Source: Akkermansiaceae bacterium
GTDB taxonomy: Bacteria > Verrucomicrobiota > Verrucomicrobiia > Verrucomicrobiales > Akkermansiaceae
Assembly (NCBI GenBank): GCA_028822695.1
Contig: JAPKDA010000003.1
Span: 1 to 58,503 of the forward strand
Length of the DNA: 58,503 bases
Direction of reading: 5' to 3'
The position numbers were made by a program, and so were the translations under genes. Positions 20,776 to 28,993 of this stretch are shown piece after piece; positions within the stretch are counted from its first letter, which is position 1; each line of letters begins with the position of its first letter. The notes under the pieces were generated by a model that worked only from the letters and a program-made list of their open reading frames with translations, was not told the origin of the DNA and did no database searches.

Positions 20776-20977
20776 TGAGGGAGGCCCGGAGCACTCCAAG
20801 GTCACCTCAATGAAGCCGTATCACGCTCAACAAAACAAGAAAATTTGGGTTCATTAATTGATGTCGTGGATTTCTGACAATATTCCATCCGCCCTTCTTT
20901 CCAACGAACGAGCACACCCTCCCCCCCGGCGCTCATGCCCCCCAACTCCGACCTTCCGTCCGCTCTCCCGATTTCAA

Positions 20978-21682
20978 TCAGGTCCCGTCGCTCGTCAACT
21001 CCACCGCTTTATTGAATACCTCGCCACCGCCACTCGCAATCTGCCTTCCATTCTTGTCGATCAGGGCGTACTCCGGAACAAATCTCGTCTTCTTGTAATC
21101 CATCATGCCACTGCTCTTTATGTTCTTAGGCAAAATGGTCCGCCACGGGAAGCCCTCCTTGGCCGCCCAAACTTCCGCCAAACCCTCTTGACGCTCCAAT
21201 GACACGTGAACCATGGCCACCTTGCTGTTCCCTGCGATCGTCTTGTTGTATGTCTCCACTAACTGTGGAGCACCTGCACGACAAGGTGGTCACCACGATG
21301 CTGAGAAGTAGAGAATGTAATACTCCGGCGCGCTCTCCAATTTGACCTCCTTGAATTTTTTGCCATCGAGCTGGTGGATCGTCGTCGTCAGCAACTTGGC
21401 TCCAACCTTCTGCCCCGCCAGTTGCTCCGCCACATCCGACGCATTGTTCTCCGCAACCCATTCTTCCTCCAGAAATTTGATGTCCACTTCCGACAACTTG
21501 TCCTGCGTAAACTTCATCGTCTTTCCTGAGCTCATCCGCACCTCCACCGTCTTGCCTTCGGCATCATAGGATACCACTTCCCCTTCAAAGGTCTTCCCGC
21601 CCTCCGCACTCGTCCAAGTCCGAGCACCGAGCGTCGTCAGCATGGCGAAGCCAGCTAATGTGAGTAAAATCGTCGCTTTCAT
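20978..21682 (-). CDS. Candidate selenoprotein: SHD1 plus thioredoxin-like domain with in-frame TGA at the catalytic Cys
   Basis: One frame of 234 residues broken only by TGA at 21290-21292 (codon 131). Residues 1-20 are a signal peptide; about 20-75 match the SHD1-like domain common in this phylum (R-T-W-T-S-A-E-G-G-K-T-F-E-G-E-V-V). Residues about 100-234 are thioredoxin-like. The break reads Y-F-S-A-S-W-[TGA]-P-P-C-R-A-G-A-P-Q-L, where the family has W-C-P-P-C, so TGA replaces the attacking cysteine. Cys134 and the cis-proline segment R-F-V-P-E-Y-A-L-I-D (about Pro203) are intact, and the frame stays coding to its own stop. Selenocysteine insertion is inferred; a nonsense mutation is the alternative. 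Confidence 0.7.
21254..21292 (-). promoter_or_regulatory. Candidate bacterial SECIS element
   Basis: Downstream of the UGA (21292-21290), CUCCAC (21270-21265) pairs perfectly with GUGGAG (21259-21254) around the loop AGUUA. The loop begins 25 bases after the UGA and has G as its second base. Published bacterial SECIS criteria ask for a short stem-loop with a G in the first two loop positions, 16-37 bases from the UGA. A bulged G and two further pairs extend the stem. Confidence 0.6.
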
Positions 21683-21749
21683 AATTTGCCGTCAGTGATG
21701 GCCTCTCTCGGGCCGTTTGTCGCTTCTTTTGTCTCAAGTATAAACGGCC

Positions 21750-22850
21750 TCAGGACACCGGAACTTTCTCCGAATCAGCAATATCTCCTCCTGCCGCCCC
21801 CGGTGCCAAATCACTCCGGTAAAAGACCTTCACATAGGACATCCCCCGCTCCTCATCGTAGCCCTTTTCCAGCGATCCCTCCTCAAAATGCGGCAAAAGA
21901 CGCAATTCCACACCGGTATCGAGACGCATCGACCCCCCCACCTTCCGCCGCGCCCGGTTCACCTCCTTCTTGGAAATCCCAAACTCGCTGTCCAAATCCT
22001 GACCCTTCTCCGCCTCCACACGCTTCTTCTGCTCACGAAATTTCGCCACCATCTCGGGATCCTTCCGCAACACCTCCTCCTCAAATTCCTGCAGGCTGAA
22101 ATTCTCCCGCTGATCAAAGTAGTCCACTGCTCTCTTCTTCGCCGCAGTCCGCTCCACGACTTCCTTCCCTTCACTCTCGTCTTCCATGAAGGCCACCGCC
22201 ATCTCTGAATACTGACCCGTCAAATACGCGTCGTCCGAAATCGGCTGCACTCCCAGAAACTCCCGCACCCAGAACCGGGACTCCCCACCCGACCGGTCAA
22301 AGGTCAACACGTGATAGCCACTCTCAACCTGGTGATTCAAAATTAAACAACCCTTGTCGATTTTTTCTGGATTGATCCCCTTCTCGGTCGAAATCTTCAA
22401 GTCCCCGTCCTCGGAGGAAATACTCAAGAACGACTCCACACTCTCCGACTTCAAAATGCAAAGTCCATCAACCGCCTGCCCGTCCACGATGATTTTCTCG
22501 ATGAGCGTGATACACAAGTCACCCGACTTGATATTCGGGTGGTTCGACTTCGCGTAGAGTCTCTTCGCAATCTCACAACCCCGCTTCAACAAGTTCTCCG
22601 AGGAGGAAAAAATCGACTTCGCACATTCATACACCTCGTTCTGCCCCAACTCGGAGTGATGATGAAAACGATACCCCGTCAGATTTTTAAACGGCTTGAG
22701 AAACAATCCCGTCAACAAGGTTCGATCCTCGTCTCCGATTTGCGACACCTCACGGGAGGTCTCCAGTTTCTCCTCACGCTGGGGATTCCCCACTTTTGCT
22801 AGGACGATACCGCCCGCTTCCGCTTTGTTAAATCGTATTTTGAGCGACAC
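21750..22850 (-). CDS. Nucleoid-associated protein, NdpA/YejK family
   Basis: A 366-residue cytosolic protein with the alternating acidic/basic composition of YejK-type nucleoid-associated proteins. Visible are G-N-P-Q-R-E-E-K-L-E-T near the start, Y-F-D-Q-R-E-N-F-S-L-Q-E-F-E-E-E-V in the middle and the V-F-Y-R-S-D-L strand near the C-terminus. The start is GTG 22850 (reading S-L-K-I-R-F-N-K). Family members bind the nucleoid; biochemical activity is little known. It is probably monocistronic. Confidence 0.75.
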   Translation of the reverse strand: MSLKIRFNKAEAGGIVLAKVGNPQREEKLETSREVSQIGDEDRTLLTGLFLKPFKNLTGYRFHHHSELGQNEVYECAKSIFSSSENLLKRGCEIAKRLYAKSNHPNIKSGDLCITLIEKIIVDGQAVDGLCILKSESVESFLSISSEDGDLKISTEKGINPEKIDKGCLILNHQVESGYHVLTFDRSGGESRFWVREFLGVQPISDDAYLTGQYSEMAVAFMEDESEGKEVVERTAAKKRAVDYFDQRENFSLQEFEEEVLRKDPEMVAKFREQKKRVEAEKGQDLDSEFGISKKEVNRARRKVGGSMRLDTGVELRLLPHFEEGSLEKGYDEERGMSYVKVFYRSDLAPGAAGGDIADSEKVPVS

Positions 22851-23141
22851 GGACGAAAGCTATGCGATCTTGTCAGATGGATCACACCCAAAAATCCACC
22901 CATTTGTTTCAGGCCCCCAATTAGCCCCAAATCAAGCCCCGCTGCTCAAAAGGTTGATCCCCTTCCTCAAGTCAATCAACGTTTCCCTTCTAATAGACTC
23001 TCCCGAATCGTCACTCTGCACCATGTTCCTTCGTCACTCGCGGTTCGTTGCCCGTCCCCAAAAGCATCCGCACCCCCATTCCCAACGCCCAACACCGCCA
23101 CCGAAGCCACCCGCATCACCGCCCTCCCTGCACGAGCCGAA

Positions 23142-23603
23142 TTGATCAGCCTCAGTGGAGACGACAGCAACCTCACTTTTAGCTTCCGCGGCCAAGGCCA
23201 AGTCACGATCGACGTCCCCTCCGGATCAGGATTTCAGATCGTCGGTGCCGATTCCTTCCAAGTCAACGGCAACAAGTGGAACCTCGTTTTCAACACCAAT
23301 GGACTCCACTCCGCAATCGTCATCCCAAGCACCCCGGAAGCCTCCTTTGTCAAGGTCACCTCCACCAAGCTCAGCGCTGACGTGCTCCCCATCAACTTCG
23401 CCTCCGACCCCGGCCTCACCGATTGGAAACTCCTCGGCTCCGACAACATCTCCGCCGACTTCACCACCGACCTCACCCCGCAGGCCTCCATCTCCGAATC
23501 TCCCGCCGACTCCGGCAACTATTCCGCCATCATCAACGGCAGCACCATGGGTGGCTCCCACTTCTTCCGCGTCGGCATGGACGGCCTGGTGGTAGTGCCG
23601 TAA
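23142..23603 (+). CDS. C-terminal fragment of a secreted beta-rich protein (5' end unclear)
   Basis: About 153 residues from TTG 23142 with two beta-rich parts: I-S-L-S-G-D-D-S-N-L-T-F-S-F-R-G onward, and a C-terminal S-G-N-Y-S-A-I-I-N-G-S module ending H-F-F-R-V-G. The frame remains open and coding-like upstream (R-I-T-A-L-P-A-R-A-E), but no ATG, signal peptide or Shine-Dalgarno sequence is seen. It is probably the 3' remnant of a larger extracellular protein. A strong terminator follows at 23632. Confidence 0.45.
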   Translation: MISLSGDDSNLTFSFRGQGQVTIDVPSGSGFQIVGADSFQVNGNKWNLVFNTNGLHSAIVIPSTPEASFVKVTSTKLSADVLPINFASDPGLTDWKLLGSDNISADFTTDLTPQASISESPADSGNYSAIINGSTMGGSHFFRVGMDGLVVVP

Positions 23604-23631
23604 ATTCCTTCTCCCAGACAATCCTCGCAAC

Positions 23632-23663
23632 AAAAAGGGATGCCCCCTCGGGCATCCCTTTTT
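23632..23663. terminator. Bidirectional rho-independent terminator
   Basis: A perfect 14-base stem (AAAAAGGGATGCCC with its complement, loop CCTC) with A-tract and T-tract on either side serves both the plus-strand fragment at 23142-23603 and the convergent nrdA. Confidence 0.92.
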
Positions 23664-23687
23664 AAATTGTTCCCGTTAAGAGCGTTC

Positions 23688-26600
23688 CTACTGGCAAGCC
23701 TCGCAGTCCGGATCCGTGATTGAGCAGGCGTTGGCTCCTCCAACGTCCGTTGCTGGCTTGGCATCCTTCGCATCATCCGCCTTCTGCCGCGTGGCGACAG
23801 TCGACTTCTCGATATTGTTGGCCTGCATCGTCCGCAAGTAATACGTGGTCTTCAACCCCGTATGCCAGGCATGACGATACATGTGGCTAAGCCCTTTCAT
23901 GTCCGGCTCGGCGAGGAAGAGGTTCACCGACTGTGACTGGTCGATCCACTTCTGACGCCGCGCCGCCGCATCGATAATTTTCTCAAAGCCAACCCCGAAG
24001 ACGGTGAGGTGCTTCTGCTTCAAGTGATCCGGAATCTCGTCGATGTCCGCCAACTCGCCGTCGAAATACTTCAACTGGTCCAGCATCTCCGCGTTCCAGA
24101 GATTTTCCTTCTTCAAATCCCTCACCAACTCGCGGTTCAAGACGATGAAGTCGCCGCTCAGATTGCTCTTCACGTAGAGGTTCTTGTAGTTCGGCTCGAT
24201 ACATGGCGTCGTGCCCATGATGTTCGAAATCGTCGCCGTCGGCGCGATGGCCAGCACATTGGAGTTGCGCATGCCGCTCTTCGCGATCTTCTCGCGCACC
24301 GGCCGCCAATCCATCTTGCCTCCCCGTGGCACCTGAACCTCCATCCCTCGCTCCTGCTCGAGCAGGTCGATGGAGTCCTGTGGCAGAATCCCGCGATCCC
24401 ACTTCGAGCCCCGATAGGTCGAATAGCTTCCCCGCTCTGCGGACAAATCACTGGAAGCGCCATAAGCATAGTAGGCAATCGCCTCCATGAACTCGTCGTT
24501 GAAATCAACCGCTCCATCACTCGCGAAGGCCAGGTTTTTCTTGAAGAGCGCATTCTGCAGCCCCATCACACCCAATCCAATCGGCCGGTGACGACTGTTC
24601 GCTGTCTTCGCCGCATCGGTCGGGTAGAAGTTGATATCAATCACGTTGTCCAGAGCCCGGATTGCCACCGTGATCGTCTCGGCAAGCATCTCGTGATCCA
24701 ACATCCCGTCCTTCGTGATGTGCGTATCGAGCACCACCGAACCAAGGTTGCACACCGCCGTCTCCTCGTCCGAGGTATTCAGCGTGATCTCCGTGCAGAG
24801 GTTCGAGGAGTGAATGACACCCACGTGGTCCTGTGGACTGCGCACGTTGCAAGGATCCTTGAAGGTGATCCACGGATGACCGGTCTCGAAGAGCATCTTC
24901 AACATCGACTTCCAAAGATCGATCGCAGGAATCGTCTGACTCCAAATCTTCCCTTCCGCAGCGGCCGCCTCATACTCACAGTAGCGCTGCTCGAAAGCCT
25001 TGCCGTAGAGATCGTGCAAATCCTTTGCTTCGTTAGTACGGAAAAGCGTCCAGTCCTGTCGCGCCTCCATCCGCTTCATGAATAAATCCGGAATCCAGTT
25101 CGCGGTGTTCATGTCGTGCGTCCGGCGACGCTCGTCACCCGTGTTCTTCCGCAACTCCATGAAGTCGATGATGTCGTTGTGCCAGGTCTCAAGATAGGCA
25201 CAACCCGATCCGCGACGCTTCCCGCCCTGGTTCACTGCTACGAGCTGGTCGTTGTGCAACTTCAGGAAAGGAATCACTCCCTGGCTCTCACCATTCGTGC
25301 CCTGGATGTATGCACCCGTTCCGCGCACCGCAGTCCAGGAACCACCAAGACCACCAGCCCATTTCGAGAGGAAGGCATTCTCGGCAATACCGCGAAACAT
25401 GATCGACTCGATTGAGTCGTCCACCTTGTAAAGATAACAGCTCGACAGCTGACTGTGCAGCGTCCCCGAGTTGAACAGGGTCGGCGTGGAGGAACAGAAA
25501 CGGCGGCCCTTGTAGAGCTGATACAACCGGATCGCCCAGTCCTCGCGATTCTTCTCCTCAGCCTTGAACAACCCCATCGACACCCGCATCCAGAAGAACT
25601 GTGGCGTCTCCAAACGACGCTGCTTCTTGCCGGTCTTGTCGACGATCAGATAGCGATCATAGAGCGTCTGAATCCCGAGATAATCGAAGTCCAGGTCAGC
25701 GCTCGGATCGAGCGCATCAGCAAGACGGTTGAGGTCATAACGTCCCAGGATCTCCGGGTTGATCCGTTTGATCTTCACCCCGTGCTTGAGATACTTCTTG
25801 AAGGCCGCCTTGTGCGCCGCCTTCAACTGCGAAACTCCGTCCGTCAAAATGCTCCAGCCGAGCACCTCTTCGTAAATGTAGGAGAGCAAAATCCGCGCCG
25901 CGAACTTCGCAAAGTCCGCATCACGCTCGATCATGGCCTTCGCATTCAAAATGATCGTATTGCGCAATCCTTCCTGGGTGATCTCCGTGCCAATCGAACG
26001 CCGCAGCTCAAGATCGATCTGCTCTTCGTTCAAATTCAGCGTCAAGCCAATCGCCGCAAAGCGAATCCGCTTCTTCAACTCCGTGCCATCCCAAAAGTCA
26101 CTCCGACCATCGTCCGTGGTCACCACCACCATCGATTCCTGATTCGGATCATCAGCCAACTCGGCCTGACGGATGTCACGCTTCCTCGACCGCTCCGCAC
26201 GATAGAGAATATATGCCTCCGCGACCTTGAAGTAATTCTGCCGCATCAACTCTTCCTGCACCATGTCCTGCACGTCCTCAATGTGCACGAAGGCCTCGTC
26301 ACCACCTCGCGCCCGCTGGGTCACTCCGCGGGAAACTTTCGCCGAAGGCGCCGGATCTTCCTTGGAGGACAGAAAGGCATTGCGCACCGCCAACTCGATT
26401 TTACTCTCACTCCAAGGCACCACATTGCCATTCCGGCGAATCAAGCGCACCGGCATCGGATGCGGCTCCTCGCTCACCACAATCTCCCCATTCCGCTCGA
26501 AGCTCCGGTTGAACACCACCGCTTTGGCCACGTCGTGCGCGTCATTCTCGATGAGCGCCTTCTCAATCAACAGGTAGAGATCATTCTGGCTCAACTTCAA

Positions 26601-26942
26601 GTTCCCACCCCGCCGGACCTGCTCGGTCAAACTCTTCGAGACGCTGAAGGCCACCGCGGAGACAAAACCCCGGTTCTCTTCATTGAAAATTCCAGCTTCC
26701 TGCTCATGCCGCGAAATCAACAAGTCCGTGAGCGCCTCTCCGATCGTGTCGGCCACCTCTGCCAGCGAAAATTCCTGCTCCGTATTCCCACGGGTCACAA
26801 TGATCTCGGGAATCGGCGTCCGATTCTCCGTACTCAACGACTCCCGCCAACTAAATTGACTGGTCGGATCTGCACTGCCGCGACGACTGGCAATGACTTG
26901 TTTGAGGGCAAGGTCTTCTTCGAGGGAAATGGCTCTATACAT
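23688..26942 (-). CDS. nrdA: Ribonucleoside-diphosphate reductase alpha subunit with multiple ATP-cones
   Basis: A 1084-residue class I catalytic subunit that reduces NDPs to dNDPs. It is about 300 residues longer than E. coli NrdA because of N-terminal regulatory modules. Three ATP-cone-like segments start near residues 45 (I-P-E-I-I-V-T-R-G-N), 160 (M-P-V-R-L-I-R-R-N-G-N) and 270 (M-V-V-V-T-T-D-D-G-R). The catalytic core has S-S-C-Y-L-Y (substrate-site Cys), N-L-C-T-E-I-T (radical Cys with Asn and Glu) and A-V-C-N-L-G-S. The tail ends D-P-D-C-E-A-C-Q, the redox shuttle pair. It lies downstream of nrdB on the same strand, separated by 182 bases. Confidence 0.96.
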   Translation of the reverse strand: MYRAISLEEDLALKQVIASRRGSADPTSQFSWRESLSTENRTPIPEIIVTRGNTEQEFSLAEVADTIGEALTDLLISRHEQEAGIFNEENRGFVSAVAFSVSKSLTEQVRRGGNLKLSQNDLYLLIEKALIENDAHDVAKAVVFNRSFERNGEIVVSEEPHPMPVRLIRRNGNVVPWSESKIELAVRNAFLSSKEDPAPSAKVSRGVTQRARGGDEAFVHIEDVQDMVQEELMRQNYFKVAEAYILYRAERSRKRDIRQAELADDPNQESMVVVTTDDGRSDFWDGTELKKRIRFAAIGLTLNLNEEQIDLELRRSIGTEITQEGLRNTIILNAKAMIERDADFAKFAARILLSYIYEEVLGWSILTDGVSQLKAAHKAAFKKYLKHGVKIKRINPEILGRYDLNRLADALDPSADLDFDYLGIQTLYDRYLIVDKTGKKQRRLETPQFFWMRVSMGLFKAEEKNREDWAIRLYQLYKGRRFCSSTPTLFNSGTLHSQLSSCYLYKVDDSIESIMFRGIAENAFLSKWAGGLGGSWTAVRGTGAYIQGTNGESQGVIPFLKLHNDQLVAVNQGGKRRGSGCAYLETWHNDIIDFMELRKNTGDERRRTHDMNTANWIPDLFMKRMEARQDWTLFRTNEAKDLHDLYGKAFEQRYCEYEAAAAEGKIWSQTIPAIDLWKSMLKMLFETGHPWITFKDPCNVRSPQDHVGVIHSSNLCTEITLNTSDEETAVCNLGSVVLDTHITKDGMLDHEMLAETITVAIRALDNVIDINFYPTDAAKTANSRHRPIGLGVMGLQNALFKKNLAFASDGAVDFNDEFMEAIAYYAYGASSDLSAERGSYSTYRGSKWDRGILPQDSIDLLEQERGMEVQVPRGGKMDWRPVREKIAKSGMRNSNVLAIAPTATISNIMGTTPCIEPNYKNLYVKSNLSGDFIVLNRELVRDLKKENLWNAEMLDQLKYFDGELADIDEIPDHLKQKHLTVFGVGFEKIIDAAARRQKWIDQSQSVNLFLAEPDMKGLSHMYRHAWHTGLKTTYYLRTMQANNIEKSTVATRQKADDAKDAKPATDVGGANACSITDPDCEACQ

Positions 26943-27124
26943 TGGGTTGCTTTGTCTTGAGTAATTATTGTTGATGGAACGAATGAATCGCGATTGAGCG
27001 GGTCTTTGGTAAAACGTGCGGGGGTGAGTCCGGCTTGGTGATGGGGTGACTAACGGGTGAAGGTTGAAGCCGGTGAATCGGTGGGATCGACCTGGCGCGT
27101 TGCACCAAGCGCATCCCGGAAGAA

Positions 27125-28222
27125 TTAAAGATCGTCGTCGTCGTAGGCGCTGCCTTCCAACGCCGCAGCTTTCTGATATTCAGTAACGCGACCTTCGAAG
27201 AAATTCTGCTCCTTCTTGATGTCCATCATCTCGGCAAGCCAAGGGAATGGATTGGAGACATTGTCATTGAGAGGCTCAAGGCGGCAGTTCACCAAACGGC
27301 GATCGCCGATGTAGTCGATATACTGCTCGAATTCTTCCGACGACAAACCAACCGCGCTAACCGGCAGGCAATCGCGAATGAATTCCTTCTCCAGGCGAAT
27401 CCCCTCCGCCATCGTCTGACGCAGCTCCTGCTGGAACTCAGGAGTCCAGATCTCTGAATTCTCGGTGACCAGCTCATTGAGCAGCTGGCGAAGCAAATCG
27501 ATGTGGTTCGATTCATCCCGCAGCGTATAGCGGAACATCTGCCCAATACCCGGAAACTTGTTTTGGCGGTAGAGGCTCAGGATCATCCCAAAGAGCCCGT
27601 AAAACTGGGTGCCCTCCATGACCTGCCCGAACATGAACATGTTCTTGGCCAGGGCCTGCTTGTTCTCCAACAAGGTCAGATCCACATCACGGCGCAGGGC
27701 CCTGCTGTTGGAGACCAAAAATTTATTCTTCGCCTTGATGCTCGGCACGTCCTCGAACATCGCCTCGCACTCGTGCGGATTCATTCCCAACGAGGAGATC
27801 ATGTAGACCAACGAATCGGCATGGATGTTCTCTTCATGTGCATGCCGCCCCAGAACCAATTTCAACTCCGGCGCAGTCATCAACTCTCGCACCACGTGAA
27901 GGATGTTGTCCCCCACGATTCCTTCCGCTGCGGAGAAATAACCAATCCCCATTTTGATGATCCACTTCTCGACGTCCGAAACCTCATCACCGCGCCACTG
28001 CTCAACGTCCCTCTGCATCGGGATGTCCTCGGGCTCCCAATGATTATTCTTCATCGTCTTGTAGAGATCGTAAGCCCACTGGTATTTCAGGGGCAGAATG
28101 TTGAAGAACATCGTATCTTTACCATTGATGACTTTCTTGGCGGCAAAAGCGGCTTCCGCCTTGTCGCGATCGAGGACAAAAGTGCGGTCTCCTAGTTTAA
28201 CGGTAGTGGTGTGCTCTGACAT
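27125..28222 (-). CDS. nrdB: Ribonucleotide reductase beta subunit, class Ic (tyrosine-less)
   Basis: A 365-residue radical-generating subunit. Predicted metal ligands are Glu100 (F-S-A-A-E), Glu131 and His134 (H-E-E-N-I-H), Glu203 (V-M-E-G-T-Q) and Glu237/His240 (R-D-E-S-N-H). The residue that carries the radical tyrosine in class Ia (E-x-x-H-x-x-x-Y) is Leu138 here, and the first ligand is Glu rather than Asp. Both match the Chlamydia trachomatis class Ic enzyme, which uses a Mn(IV)/Fe(III) cofactor in place of a tyrosyl radical. The C-terminal part (N-P-F-P-W-L-x-E-x-x-D-x-x-K-E-x-N-F-F-E) is also Chlamydia-like. It forms the holoenzyme with NrdA. Confidence 0.95.
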   Translation of the reverse strand: MSEHTTTVKLGDRTFVLDRDKAEAAFAAKKVINGKDTMFFNILPLKYQWAYDLYKTMKNNHWEPEDIPMQRDVEQWRGDEVSDVEKWIIKMGIGYFSAAEGIVGDNILHVVRELMTAPELKLVLGRHAHEENIHADSLVYMISSLGMNPHECEAMFEDVPSIKAKNKFLVSNSRALRRDVDLTLLENKQALAKNMFMFGQVMEGTQFYGLFGMILSLYRQNKFPGIGQMFRYTLRDESNHIDLLRQLLNELVTENSEIWTPEFQQELRQTMAEGIRLEKEFIRDCLPVSAVGLSSEEFEQYIDYIGDRRLVNCRLEPLNDNVSNPFPWLAEMMDIKKEQNFFEGRVTEYQKAAALEGSAYDDDDL

Positions 28223-28777
28223 TGGTGCGATTAGAGAATGAAAGGTCGAATTTCAGCGATTCCCGCAATTCCTTCGGGATCCTTAAGGGGTCCCGCCGTA
28301 GGCCACGCAACCGTCGAGGAGACTACTTGTTTTTCGGAGTTTTGGTCAACGTCAATTTGCTCATATTGTATGCACAAATTATTAACACTACCACATGTAG
28401 CGCTTTGGCCAGTTTACCAGCAGTTGAGATTTTTTCTTGCGGATCACGCGACATCCCAGATTTGAAGCGTGGGAGGCCCTTTTCTAACAAACCCGGCCTT
28501 CCCTCCGTCGGGCCCAAAAAAAATCTACTCCCAAAGAAGTTCCTTCCCAACTCTCTCACAATTCTAAAATTATACACACCATACCGCCTCCAGCCTCGGA
28601 ACTCCATTCTCAACTACTCATTTTCTTGGACCAAACCCCTTAATAAATTTTAACTTCTTAAAAATTCGAACAATAAAAGCCTTTCTCTATCGTTCCAAAT
28701 CTCTCAGTCTCCCCGCTCAGCTCAGCACCCCCCCACCCCCCACCCCCCACACACGCCTCTACGAGATCCAAAGACTT
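28223..28777. other. AT-rich intergenic region upstream of nrdB
   Basis: About 555 bases without a convincing gene, clearly richer in A/T than its surroundings. It holds a probable nrdB promoter (28365-28400, minus strand) and a C-rich stretch at 28726-28752 in which A is followed by runs of seven, six and six Cs. Nothing else recognisable. Confidence 0.5.
28365..28400 (-). promoter_or_regulatory. Possible nrd promoter with overlapping inverted repeat
   Basis: On the minus strand a TACAAT (28370-28365) could be a -10 element. About 17 bases upstream lies CTAC-ATGTG-GTAG (28400-28388), an inverted repeat placed where an NrdR box would overlap the -35. The match to the NrdR consensus is only partial. 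Confidence 0.3.
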
Positions 28778-28981
28778 ATGAAGACACCGGTCATACTCGC
28801 AGCAGCTTGGGGGCTCTTTTTCTCCCCCATCCTCGCTTCCGAGGAATCTCCTGACGTTTTGTCAAACCCGATATTCTTGGAGCCCGAAATCAAAGCAGTC
28901 GACGTCCCGGAACCCAATCCTCTCCTCTTCGCGGGCCTCGGTGGATTGGTCCTGCTCATGTGCGCCGTGCGCAGAAAGTAG
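28778..28981 (+). CDS. Miniature PEP-CTERM protein
   Basis: A 67-residue protein that is almost only targeting signals. It has an N-terminal signal peptide (M-K-T-P-V-I-L-A-A-A-W-G-L-F-F-S-P-I-L-A), about 22 acidic/proline residues, then V-P-E-P-N-P followed by a hydrophobic helix and R-R-K at the end, the PEP-CTERM sorting signature. Exosortase would cleave it and leave a mature peptide of roughly 25 residues. The role is unknown; it may be a relic of a larger surface protein. Confidence 0.65.
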   Translation: MKTPVILAAAWGLFFSPILASEESPDVLSNPIFLEPEIKAVDVPEPNPLLFAGLGGLVLLMCAVRRK

Positions 28982-28993
28982 CCTCTCAGTGAC

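Noticed and set aside
25455-26960. 501-codon open frame on the plus strand
   Set aside because: It is the antisense of nrdA, which has complete catalytic motifs.
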